From Cordia subcordata (taxonomy: Eukaryota > Streptophyta > Magnoliopsida > Boraginales > Cordiaceae), in assembly GCA_028554755.1 (NCBI GenBank), contig JAPTOF010000019.1, forward strand, positions 4,474,001 to 4,538,000: DNA of 64,000 bases, read 5' to 3'. Shown here one piece after another: positions 49,707-61,213 of the stretch (position 1 is the stretch's first letter; each line of letters starts with the position of its first letter). A program made the position numbers and the translations under genes. The notes under the pieces were generated by a model that ran no database searches, was not told the DNA's origin, and saw only the letters and a program-made list of their open reading frames with translations.

Positions 49707-52700
49707 ATGGGTACAGGAGCTAATCAAAGTAATTACAGCACAACTGTAAGCCTTTTTCTCTTCTGCTCACAACTCACAATATGCACGCATACAAGTTTCT
49801 CACTGCATGATGATACAAAATAAGATTTTTTTTTTTCGATGCATGATCATGTAAACAGTTCATCTTCCAGTTAAATGTACATATTTGCTTCGTCCTCCAT
49901 TAATGGTTTCTGGTCTGTTCGATTATCACCTCGAAAGGTCAAATTTTTTTTTAAGGTAGTTGAAGTAATAAAATCAGGCCATGCCTTAGCTCAGATTTAA
50001 TGATAGTGTTTCAAGATCCACGTGAATTCTTCTTAAATTGCATTGCATAATAGTTTTTGTTCCGATGGTACTTAAAACTCGTTTTTTTTTTCCTCTCTCT
50101 CTCTTTTTTCTCCTTTCTGAATTTCATATATGTCGCTGGTTTTCTCTTAATTATAACGCAAATAATAAACAAGCTTTTATTATCTACCAGGTTATGAACC
50201 TGAATTGAGCCTTTGATAGAGATAACAGAAACATGAAAATTACTTTTTCCTTTTCTATTTTTCCTCCAGAATTTCCATAATTTTATCTGTGCTAGTGATA
50301 TTCTCTTTTAATACAAATAGTAAATATGTTTTTCATAATTATTAGCTTACGAGTTGAACCTTTAATGGAGATAAATAGTAGCATAAAACCCCTTTTTAAC
50401 CTGAATTTACGCAATCATATAATGGTACTGGGCTTCTTTTCTAGTGGAAATAGGAAACATGTTATGTTATCACCTTATTTCACGCTACAAATTGTTGGAC
50501 TAATTAAAACCATATCAACCATACCAACCTTATGAGCTTACATCTTAATCATAGAATTCATGCTTGAGGGAGTGGTGGTTCTGTCTAAGAGTATAACCCG
50601 GAACATGCATATGCTGTTTGTTTGAAAGTGTAAAATTATTGCAAGACAATTTATATTTGTTTTACAAAGATTTCGATTTAGAATTTAACAGTAGGTATGG
50701 ATAATTTGAAGTAAATCAGCAAGTGAATTCTAATATATAAAGGTTCACTTAATGCTTCATGGTGGTATACAACAGGTTGATGAACGATCGGCAAGAGAGA
50801 AAGCAATTAATGATTGGCTGCCTATAACATCTTCAAGAAATGCAAAATGGTGGTACTCAGCTTTCCACAATGTTACCGCTATGGTTGGAGCCGGAGTTTT
50901 AAGCCTGCCTTATGCCATGGCAGAGCTGGGATGGTAATGCTCACTTTTCAATACATGAATCTGATCTGCACTATTTATTGCGTCATTTTTGTGGTACTTT
51001 AATGAAGGCTGTGATTTATATGGTTCGACTATGTATATGTGACATATGGTTCTTTCTTGTATGTAAAATTTTAGGGGACCTGGTGTTACGGTGTTAATTT
51101 TATCATGGGTTATTACATTGTATACGTTATGGCAAATGGTTGAGATGCACGAAACGAAAGATGGAAAACGTTTGGACAGGTACCATGAGTTGGGGCAGTA
51201 TGCTTTTGGTGAAAAGCTTGGCTTATGGATCGTGGTGCCACAGCAGCTTATCGTTGAAGTTTGTGTGGACGTAGTTTACATGGTTACTGGAGGGAAATCA
51301 TTGAAGAAATTTCATGATTTAGTTTGCAAAGATAATTGCAAAGATATCAAACTTACCTACTTTATCATGATCTTTGCCTCTGTCCACTTCGTGCTTTCCC
51401 ACCTTCCCAATTTTAACTCAATATCGGGCATATCCTTGGCAGCCGCAGTTATGTCCTTGAGGTATAACTTCACTTGTTTTCTGCATTTGAAAAACTCAAC
51501 TTTTCCAATGCTTAATTAGTTTGTCTTGTTCTTGTTCTTATTGTTTTTATTTCATCAAGTTATTCAACTATTGCCTGGGGAGCTTCAGTCCAAAAGGGAG
51601 TACAACCAGATGTGCAATACAGCTACAAGGCCAAAAGCACAGTAGGAACCATCTTTAACTTCTTTAGTGCCTTGGGCGATGTTGCTTTTGCTTATGCTGG
51701 TCACAATGTGGTGTTGGAAATACAAGCTACCATCCCTTCTACACCAGAGAGGCCTTCCAAAGGACCCATGTGGAAAGGTGTCATTATTGCCTACATCATT
51801 GTAGCCTTGTGTTACTTCCCTGTTGCTCTCATTGGGTACTGGACTTTTGGTAATTCAGTTGAAGACAACATCCTCATCTCATTAGAGAAACCTGTCTGGC
51901 TTATTGCCATGGCTAATATGTTCGTTGTTGTCCACGTTATTGGTAGCTATCAGGTACTTATATGTCAACCCTTAATCTTGTATTACTCTAGTTGCTCAAT
52001 CCATGTAAACAAATCATAACTCAATGTACTTTTATGTCAACCTCTAGTCTTGTATTACTCTAGTTTTTGAATCTATATATGTAAAAAATCATAACTTAAT
52101 GTCCTTCATCAAGTACTTGTATTCAACCTCTAGTCTCGTATTACTCTTGTATTCAACCTCTTCTAGTCTCGTATTACTCTTGTATTCAACCTCTTCTAGT
52201 CTCGTATTACTCTTGTATTCAATCTCTAGTCTCGTATTACTCTAGTTCTTGAATCTATATATGTAAAGAATCATAACTTAATGTCCTTCATCTTAATGCA
52301 GATATATGCGATGCCAGTTTTTGATATGATAGAAACTATGCTTGTGAAGAAGTTGAAGTTTCCTCCCACTTGGTGGTTGCGCTTTATTTCGAGGAACATA
52401 TACGTGGGTAAGTAAATTGTCGACTATTTTACAGGACGTAATCTATTATTTTTCTACCATGTCGATGTTGATGGGTTTTCATTTATTTGCAGCATTTACA
52501 ATGTTTGTTGGTATTACCTTCCCATTCTTTGGAGGTCTTCTTGGATTCTTTGGAGGGTTTGTTTTTGCTCCAACCTCATACTATGTAAGGAAAAGCTAAT
52601 TTTATTTTAATCATATCATTCATGAGCTCTAAGATTATGAGTTTATCGAATTCCCTATCTTAATATGACATTCTAATTTACAAATTGTATTTGCCATTTG

Positions 52701-52976
52701 ATGTTCCTCCAGCTTCCCTGTATTATTTGGCTTATGGTTAAGAAGCCAAAAAGGTTTAGCCTCTCTTGGTGGATCAATTGGGTACGTATAATGTGAAAAT
52801 TTTACACTTCATCAAATTGCCACGTTTGTCTCTTAAAGCTAAAGCTAATGCATTAGAATTTTACTATGGAAATCCAGATTTGCATTGTCTTGGGAGTACT
52901 TTTGATGGTCCTATCACCCATTGGAGGACTAAGGCAGATCATACTTCAAGCCAAGAACTATGACTTCTACAGTTAG
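49707..52976 (+). CDS. Lysine/histidine transporter-like amino acid permease, copy 2
   Basis: Same gene structure as the neighbouring copies. Exons: 49707-49745, 50776-50933, 51075-51461, 51560-51953, 52302-52407, 52493-52584, 52713-52781 and 52878-52976; 1344 nt, 447 residues. N-terminus [13 protein letters not shown], then [20 protein letters not shown]. It contains all LHT blocks, including [15 protein letters not shown] across the exon 3-4 junction, and ends NYDFYS. Intron 1 is about 1.0 kb, versus about 0.26 kb in copy 3. Intron 4 carries a minisatellite of TCTAGTCTCGTATTACTC units at about 52120-52250. It is closest to copy 3 in coding and flanking sequence, so the last duplication joined these two. 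It appears functional. Confidence 0.93.
52120..52250. repeat. Minisatellite in intron 4 of LHT copy 2
   Basis: About four units of ~37 bp based on CTAGTCTCGTATTACTCTTG and TATTCAACCT. It is absent from copies 1 and 3, so it arose after duplication. Confidence 0.7.
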
Positions 52977-55240
52977 AAATGAGCCACACAAGCACAACAG
53001 CCATGATCGACCTTGTAGCATGACCAAGGGAAATCAGGAGAAGACTGGACTCAATTGAAATTAAATTTTCCTGTTATGCATATGCTATATTTGACTAGTT
53101 ATTCTATATTTACCTTCAAATTGTTTCTTAGATGTACTAATTCTCCAACCCCTTAATCTTGAATGACGAAGAAAAAAATTACATATGCACCTTTTTATAA
53201 TAGTGCATATGCTCAAAACATCAGTCTATTCTAGATTTCTAGTCGAATAAAACTAAATTTGGTTTATTTTATTTTGATTTATATTTCTGTCAGACTCATA
53301 TCTTTCAGTTGATTTATGATAATGATTAAGGTCTATTTTTGTAATCAATAGATATTGAGATAAGGTGTTAGAGATTTTTGCTAGAGATAGCAATAATAAA
53401 GGTTTAATTTCGAAATTGATAGAAAACCATTCTATAAGATCTCGAGATAAGGTGATAGAGATTTTTGTTAAAGATGATAATGATTAAGGTCTATTTTTGG
53501 AATCAATAGATATTGAGATAAGGTGTTAGAGATTTTTGCTAGAGATAGAAATAATAAAGGTTTAATTTTGAAATTGATAGAAAACCATTCTATAAGATCT
53601 CGAGATAAGGTGATAGAGATTTTTGTTAAAGATGGCAACAATTAATTAAGGTTTAATTTTGAAATTGATCGATATCTATTCTATAAGATCCTGATAAGAA
53701 AGCCAATAGATTACCAGTTAGGTTTTTGAATTTTTTTCAAGTAACTTTTAGGCCTCGAAATAGTTAAAAATCAAGTTGATATTTAATTTATTAGTATATA
53801 TTGTAACATATGAAATTAAGAAATAAGAGAAATTATATTTGTGGACTAAAACTACATTTTTTTACATATTTCTCTTTGAATTTTATTAGGCTATTGTACA
53901 TATGATTAATCATTTTATTATTTACTTTTTGTATTTAAATTATATTTTAAATATTTTTTTTGATTTTTTTAAAATAATTTTTTTAGCTAATAACCACAAT
54001 TTGTTAGGAAACTTATGATTAAAAGGTCTAAAATTTCCAGTTTTTTATTTTAAAAATTTTATGGCTTTTCGAATAGTTGTTATTAGTCTAATCCCTGCCT
54101 TTTGCATGGGTGTGAGATATTTTTAATTTTATGTTTTATATGATTTAGATAATCTTATAAGTAAATGAAAATTAATTTTAATAAGAAAAAATCTATTAAT
54201 TTATTGATTTATATATCTCTTTCACTCTTAGGGCTCGTTTGGATTGGTTTTTTTCAAAATATTTTTTTAACAACTTTTTTAAAATATTTTTTTTAGAAAC
54301 TGAAAATTCTGACATTTAAAAAAAGCTGTATTTGAGTTTTTTTTTTAGAGTTTTAGCTTTTTTAGAAGCCAAATCAAATAGTTATTGCAAATTTAATGTA
54401 ACTTTTTTAGGAAAAAAAAGTACTTTTTTCCTAAAAAAAAGCCAATCCAAACAGGCTTTTAAAATATTTTCTGTTGTTCACTTTGGCTGTTATATTATAT
54501 TGGAAGAGAGAAAGAATACATGCAAATGGGACTTATTGACATGTAAAGTGATAGTAAAATGTTCTCATTTACAATAGCACATGAAAATATTTTATTATTT
54601 CATAGTGAATTTATTTTCAACACCAAAAATTAAAAACGATTTTCACAAAAAAAGTTTAGGGCAAACAAAACTACTCAATATCCATAGCTTTTTGTCCAGT
54701 TTTGTTTTCTTTTGGAAAAGAAATGAGGTTTTAAACTAAAATAAAAAGAAACCCTAAGTATAGACATGCCCCTAAAGTATACACTAGAACCCTTGCAGTT
54801 CTCAAATGTAAAGTACACATGTCACATAAAGTGCTGGTCCATGTCTACTTTGAAATCACAAAAGGTAATGTGCATTTAATTTATGCTAAACCCTAGGGGG
54901 TACGACACCATCTATCTCATTAAAACTTAAAGAGTAAAAAATTGCATTTTATTCCCTCCTCCCAGCATTTTGTAAAAGTTGCATATTATCTCAAAATTCA
55001 CTCATTCCCCCTTATGGTTTAAAAAATGTTATACATTAGCCCTAGCCATTAGTAATTCCGTTAGAGCAAACAAAAAGTTATTAAACTAGTGCAAATTTTG
55101 CCCTCTAATTTTAGAAATGATACAAATTTCTCCCTCTAATTTGAAATAATGTGTAAATGTACCAACTTTAGGGTGAAAATAAAGATATCTTCTAAATTAT
55201 TTTCAATTTTAGTATTAAAATGTACTATGGATTTAAATTA
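52977..55240. other. Spacer between LHT copies 2 and 3, left half
   Basis: The first ~950 bp is similar to the downstream flank of copy 3 (59150-60300). It includes a 158-bp tandem duplication at 53318-53475 and 53476-53633 that is single in the copy 3 flank. A MITE is at 54231-54458. The 54920-55200 part looks like a dispersed repeat (CCCTCCTCCCAGCATTTTGT, GCCCTAGCCATTAGTAATTC). Confidence 0.5.
54231..54458. mobile_element. Short MITE, same family as at 33676
   Basis: Left GGGCTCGTTTGGATTGG, right in reverse AGCCTGTTTGGATTGGC: clear inverted ends. The interior is a near hairpin with TTTTTTAGAAAC/GAAGCCAAATCAAATAG. No ORF. Confidence 0.65.
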
Positions 55241-55261
55241 TTGTTTTACAATTTAATGTTT

Positions 55262-55936
55262 GTTTCAATTTTACTATGGATCAATTCCCCGAATGGTGGA
55301 TACATGAAACGTGATGCCTGGGATCTCATTAGACTTACTCTACGTGAAGCTAATTGGCGTGGTGTGGCTTGGTTTAAACATTGCATTCCTGAACATGCTT
55401 TCTATAACTTGCTATTTTGGAAGAATAGGTTAGCCAATAAGGATAGACTAATTTCTAGAGGGATCTCTATTAACCCCTCGTGTCTGTTTTGTCACTGAAG
55501 CATTGAGGACCATGAGCACCTCTTCCTTGACTGCTCACTTTCTTGGTGGATTTGGAATAACGGCCAGAGGAAGATTAAAAGTTCATTTAATCTTAGGAGT
55601 TGGAATGAGTTATCAGAATGGTTTATATTGCATGTTGACTCGCATACTTTGCAGGCTATTCTTTCATGTCATTTTTTGGGGGCTTTCATCTACAATATCT
55701 GGAAAGAAAGAAACCAAAGAATCTATGATGGCACAGTCTCAACAGAGGAGCAAATTTTTTGTAGAATTGAATCTGATATCAAGTCTAAGGTGTACAAAAT
55801 TAGAATAGTTAAGCAGTCTCTTTTGAATACTGCTATCCTACGAGCATAGAGTGCAAATGTAAACCTTCTCTCATAGAGGACTTTCTTTTGTGAATATTAG
55901 TGAAATATTTCTTTACCAAGCAAAAAAAAAAAAAAA
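55262..55936 (+). pseudogene. LINE reverse-transcriptase C-terminal fragment with poly(A) tail
   Basis: The frame 55262-55849 encodes the zf-RVT region found at the C-terminus of plant LINE reverse transcriptases: KRDAWDLIRLTLREANW, YNLLFWKNRLANKDRLI, SCLFCH, then DHEHLFLDCSLSWWIW and FIYNIWKERNQRIYD. One in-frame TGA at 55496-55498 breaks it right after CLFCH; the frame is otherwise continuous. The 3' flank ends in a poly(A) tract (55921-55936), as expected for a 5'-truncated LINE insertion. No polymerase core is present. Confidence 0.78.
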
Positions 55937-56878
55937 TACATCACCAATTACTAATAAAATTGTTAACTTAAGTGAAGGGATTTTATGATCCAGGAAAAAT
56001 TTTCATCTCTAATTACAAATTGATTAGGCAATGAAAATATTTTTAAGTTTACTTATTTAAGAATTAATTAGTGATAGTGTACCAAAGTCGCCTTTATCAT
56101 CATCTCAACAATTATTGGTGAGCCATTAGTAAAGTGCAAAGTCCTCTAAGCTTCCTTTTCCCTTATTTTTCTTTCATTTTCTCACCAAGCTGAAATCTTC
56201 AATTTTTCACGTAGAGACTACATGGGCCTACATTTCCTGAATAGATTCAAAGGGAAGGCAAGCTTGTGTATCTAATTTTATAAGGGATCGGAGTACATAT
56301 CTATTTGCAAGGGAATTTAATTTGTCCAGAATGTAAAATACATTTCTATCGAAAGATGAGTAGTGCTGGTTTTTAATGGATCATCCTGTAGAATTACAAG
56401 ATTTCAGCTAATTTTTTTTTTTTTTTAGAAGAGAGAGTAATTCAAGGGAAAGATATAAAAGTAAATGAGATGCAGAATATGAACAATGCAAACAATTGCA
56501 GATGAGCAATTTGATGTGTTTGCAATGTACATATTGTGTTACTTTCATCACTTTCATGCCCTCTCTTCAAGCATCTTCGGCAGCTTTGACATTATTGTGG
56601 GAGCTTATAGGGATTCCTATTTCTTAGGAGATATCCTCGGTAACACATATTAGATAAGTCAATTATGTATATTTACATTTTCCGGTCAATTCGGTATATA
56701 TATTTTTCGGTCAATTAGGTATAAATATATTTTTTCCTGTCCTTAACTAATTGTTAATTAAGTCTTCTTATAAATATGTAATATAAGCAATTGTATCTCC
56801 ATCTCTTTCTTTATCTTCCCTGAGCTTTTCATTCTCGAATCATTCTGTGAGCCCTTTATTTCTCAATCTCAAATCATA
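55937..56878. other. Spacer before LHT copy 3 with a GTE-like fragment
   Basis: 56480-56610 resembles GTE sequence at about 61530-61700 in the same orientation (GCAATTTGATGTGTTTGCAAT and AAGCATCTTCGGCAGCTTT). TATAAATA at 56769-56776 is a plausible TATA box for copy 3, about 105 bp before its ATG. Confidence 0.5.
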
Positions 56879-59149
56879 ATGGCTCCAGAAGTTTCAACTA
56901 ATCAAAATAATCATCGCATAAGTGTAAGTCTTTCTCGCACACACAAGTTTGTCATTGCATGATCATGTAAACAGTTCATCTTCGTTAATTATATATATTT
57001 TGTTCGTCGTCCATTGGCTTCTGGTCTGTTTGGTTACCGCCTCCAAGGGTCAATTTTTTTTTTTTTAGGTAGTTAAAATTAATAAAAATAGGCCATGCCT
57101 AGCTCAAGTTTAATGGTTACGGATAATTTGATATACAAAAGGTTCTCTTTAAAATTAAGAGATATGCTTTACCATAATATACAACAGGTTGAGGAACGAT
57201 CGGCAAGAGAGAAAGCAATTGACGACTGGCTGCCTATAACATCTTCAAGAAATGCAAAATGGTGGTACTCCGCTTTCCACAATGTCACTGCTATGGTTGG
57301 AGCTGGAGTCTTAAACCTGCCTTACGCCATGGCAAATCTGGGATGGTAACGCTCGCTTTGCATCAACATCCTCAGCTGTCCATTGCATTACATTTTTTGT
57401 CGTACTTTGCTAACGAAGGTCATGATTTACATTGCCAATGTTTGATACATGCGAGATGGTTGCTTGCTTGTCTGTATAATTTCAGGGGACCTGGTGTGAC
57501 GGTGCTAGTTTTATCATGGGTTATCACACTGTATACGCTATGGCAAATGGTTGAAATGCACGAAACGAAAGATGGAAAACGTCTGGACAGGTACCATGAG
57601 TTGGGACAGTATGCTTTTGGTGAAAAGCTTGGCTTATGGATCGTGGTGCCACAGCAGCTCATCGTTGAAGTTTGTGTGGACGTAGTTTACATGGTCACTG
57701 GAGGGAAATCACTGCAGAAATTTCATGATTTAGTTTGCCAAGACAATTGCAAAGATATCAGACTTACCTACTTTATCATGATCTTTGCCTCCGTCCATTT
57801 TGTGCTTTCCCACCTTCCCAATTTCAACTCAATGTCGGGCATATCTTTGGCAGCCGCTATTATGTCCTTGAGGTATCACAACTTTTTCTTGTTCTCTGTA
57901 TTTTGAAAACTCAACTTTCCGATTCTTAAAATTAGTTTGGCAATCGCTCTTGTTCTGTCCTAACATGCTTAATAATTGTATTTCACCAAAGTTATTCAAT
58001 TATTGCTTGGGGAGCTTCAATCCACAGAGGTGTGCAACCGAATGTGCAATACAGCCACAAGGCTACAAGCACAGCAGCAACCGTCTTTGACTTCTTCAGT
58101 GGCTTGGGCGAGGTTGCTTTTGCTTACGCTGGTCACAATGTGGTGTTGGAAATACAAGCTACCATACCATCTACACCAGAGAGACCTTCCAAAGGACCCA
58201 TGTGGAAAGGTGTTGTTGTTGCCTACATCGTCGTAGCTTTGTGCTACTTCCCTGTTGCTCTCGTTGGGTACTGGACGTTTGGTAATTCAGTTGCAGACAA
58301 CATTCTCCTCTCGTTAGAGAAACCTGTGTGGATAATTGCCGCGGCTAATATGTTCGTTCTTATCCACGTTATTGGTAGCTATCAGGTACTTATCAAGTCA
58401 AAACTCCTAGTCTTGGGCCATTTTAGTACTTTCCATCTTCCCAAAGAATTATTATTATCTTTCCTTCGTTTCAACGCAGATATATGCAATGCCAGTCTTT
58501 GACATGATAGAAACTTTCCTTGTGAAGAAGCTAAAGCTTGCTCCCACTTGGTGGTTGCGCTTTATTTCAAGAAACATATACGTGGGTAAGTAAGCTGTCA
58601 GCTTTTTTACATATCGCAATCTATATTTTGTTTCACCACGTAAATGTTGATGGGTTTTCATCTATTTGCAGCATTTACAATGTTCGTTGCTATTACATTC
58701 CCATTCTTCGGTGGTCTTCTTGCATTCTTTGGAGGGTTTGTTTTCGCTCCAACCTCGTACTACGTAAGTAAAAGTTTATTTCGTTATAAATCATTCATTA
58801 CTTCTAAGATTATGAGTTTATTGAATTCCCTATCTCTAATCTAACATACTAATTACGAAACATATCGTTTGATCTTCCTCTAGCTTCCCTGTGTTATTTG
58901 GCTTATCGTTAAGAAACCAAAAAGATTTGGCCTCTCTTGGTGGATTAACTGGGTATGTATAACGTACATGAAAGTTTTACACTGTGAAATTGATACATTT
59001 GTTTCTTAAAACTAATGCTAATGCATTACAATTTATTATGTAATATCCAGATTTGCATTGTCTTGGGAGTGCTTTTGATGGTCCTAGCACCCATAGGTGG
59101 ACTGAGGCAGATCATACTTCAAGCCAAGAACTATGACTTCTACAGTTGA
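56879..59149 (+). CDS. Lysine/histidine transporter-like amino acid permease, copy 3
   Basis: Exons: 56879-56923, 57188-57345, 57486-57872, 57992-58385, 58480-58585, 58672-58763, 58884-58952 and 59051-59149; 1350 nt, 449 residues. N-terminus [15 protein letters not shown] differs fully from the other two, while the membrane core is nearly the same. It starts [20 protein letters not shown] and ends [17 protein letters not shown]. Differences in the core include [20 protein letters not shown] and [16 protein letters not shown], so substrate range may differ (inference). Introns are the most compact of the set. All splice borders are GT-AG. Same membrane-transport role as the other copies is expected. 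Confidence 0.93.
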
Positions 59150-61213
59150 AACGAGTCACGCAACAACCATGATTGACCTTGCAGCATGACCAAGCGAAAT
59201 CTGGAGAAGATTTGATTGAAAAAACCTGTTCTTAAATTGAAATGTTACTATCATGCATATGCTATATTAGAATAGTTATCATGTACGTACCTTCGAACTG
59301 TCTCTTAGATATACTAATTCTCCTGCCCCTTCATCTTGACTGATGAAGCAAAAAATTACATCTGCACCTTTTTTTTTTTTGGCAGTGCATATGTTCAAAA
59401 CATCAGTCGATTCTTATCAGAATAAAACTAAACTGTGTTGATTTCAGTTTGATTTATCTTTCTTTTGGGCTCTTCACTTTTTGTTGTTTAATTACAATAT
59501 GTTCAAATGTCAAGGCGCCTTAGCTTTTTCTACGAGGTGCTATGAATTCTTTGTGCGGCAGTCCCAGTGATAGCACATCAATTTTGAATAAGACGACCTT
59601 TTGTTTTTTCCCGCTTTCTTTGCCTTTTTATCTAAATTGGAGTTGTTTGAATATGTTATTCTTTCTAGATTTCAATGCCATAAAATGTATATCTAAATAG
59701 AATCGAACTACACCAGATACTAGACACAAGTAAGCATGGAATAGAAGGGAAATTCAAAAGAAGATCAGGGTAAATGGTATAATTCGAGTAGTTTTTCATA
59801 CTTTATGCTGCAAACGTGAACATGCTTATTATAGCGGCTAAGACGGAATCAATCAATACACACAATGTTGCCGAGATAAGATGTTGGAGACAAATGGGAA
59901 TCATTAAGGTGATAAAAATTTTTGGAAATATATGGCAGTAATTCCGGTTTAATTTTGAAATCAAAAGATATTGAGATCAGGTGCTAGAGATTTCTGTTAA
60001 AAGATGGCAATAATTAAGATTTAATTTCAAAATTGATGGATATCGATTCGATGAGAACCCCATAACAAAGCTGATAGAGTGCCGGTGAGGTTTTGAATTT
60101 TTTTTAAGAGTAACTTTTGGCCTTGAAAAAGTCAAAAATCAAATTGATATTTAATTTATTAACACACACTGCAATATGTGAAATTAATAAATTAAAGAAA
60201 TTATATTTGTGGGCAAAAACTACACTAATTACATATTTTTACTTTGAGTTTTATTGGCTATTATACATATAATCAATCATTTTTAATTATTTAATTCTTT
60301 GTATTTAAGTTAGATTTCAAATATTTTTTTCTGAACATTTAATAATTACAATTATGGTTAAAGGGTTTCGAGATTGAGGATTCCACTTTCATTTTTACGT
60401 TTTCTTGTGACAAATTTTTTTTTTCATTTTAAAATAATTGAGGTTCTTCGAATCATGGGCTGTTAATATGGGAAGGACACCGCAAAGACGTGACGTACAC
60501 GAACCGCGCCACAGCCCGCTGGTGTAGTTGCACTTGGTACGAACAAAAAGACGCCTGACTTTTTCAATACGTGTCAAAATGATGATTTCCAATTGGGCGC
60601 GGAGCCCCTCACGATTTATTCTTCAATTAAAACTCATTTGAATTGATTTTTTTTTCAAAAATATTTTTTTAATAATTTTTAAAAAATAAATTTTTTAAAT
60701 AAATTAAAAATTTTGACTTTTAAAAAATTTATATTTAAACTTTTTTTAAAATTAAAAAAACAAATCAAATAGTAATTACAAATTTAATATAATTTTTTTA
60801 GAGAAAAAAAAAATACTTTTTCTAAATAAAAAAAAACACAAATCCAAACAAGCCCTAAGTCTTTTAGCCCCCCGCCCCAGAAACATGAAGGAAGCTGAAA
60901 CGTGAACGTGTTCTTTGCGTTTTACCTTTTCATACAACGAGCAGAATGTAAATGGCTCTGTTCAAAGGAAAAAGAATCGTCAGCTGAGTATGCCAACTCG
61001 CTCTTTAAAAACCCCTGATGCAGAAGTCATACTTTACAAGCTAATTAATGAATTCACAATTCTCGGGGCCATGTAAGATGCAACCCTACAGCAAGGTCCT
61101 GTGATGTGAAGATGATGATATTGTACCATCGCCTAGCGCCTAGCTGCTTTTAATCTATATTATATATCAACCAAACGTGTAATGTTATATAGTAGCTGTG
61201 AGTTCACACACCG
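59150..61213. other. Downstream flank of LHT copy 3 and GTE 3' flank
   Basis: 59150-60300 is the counterpart of the flank after copy 2. A MITE lies at 60631-60857. The last few hundred bp probably include the 3' UTR of the minus-strand GTE gene. No other gene seen. Confidence 0.45.
60631..60857. mobile_element. Short MITE, same family as at 33676
   Basis: The right end in reverse reads AGGGCTTGTTTGGATT; the left is AACTCATTTGAATTGATT. AT-rich interior folding on itself, no ORF. Confidence 0.55.

Noticed and set aside
55503..55808. 101-codon ORF in the LINE remnant
   Set aside because: Out of frame with the zf-RVT reading; chance frame.
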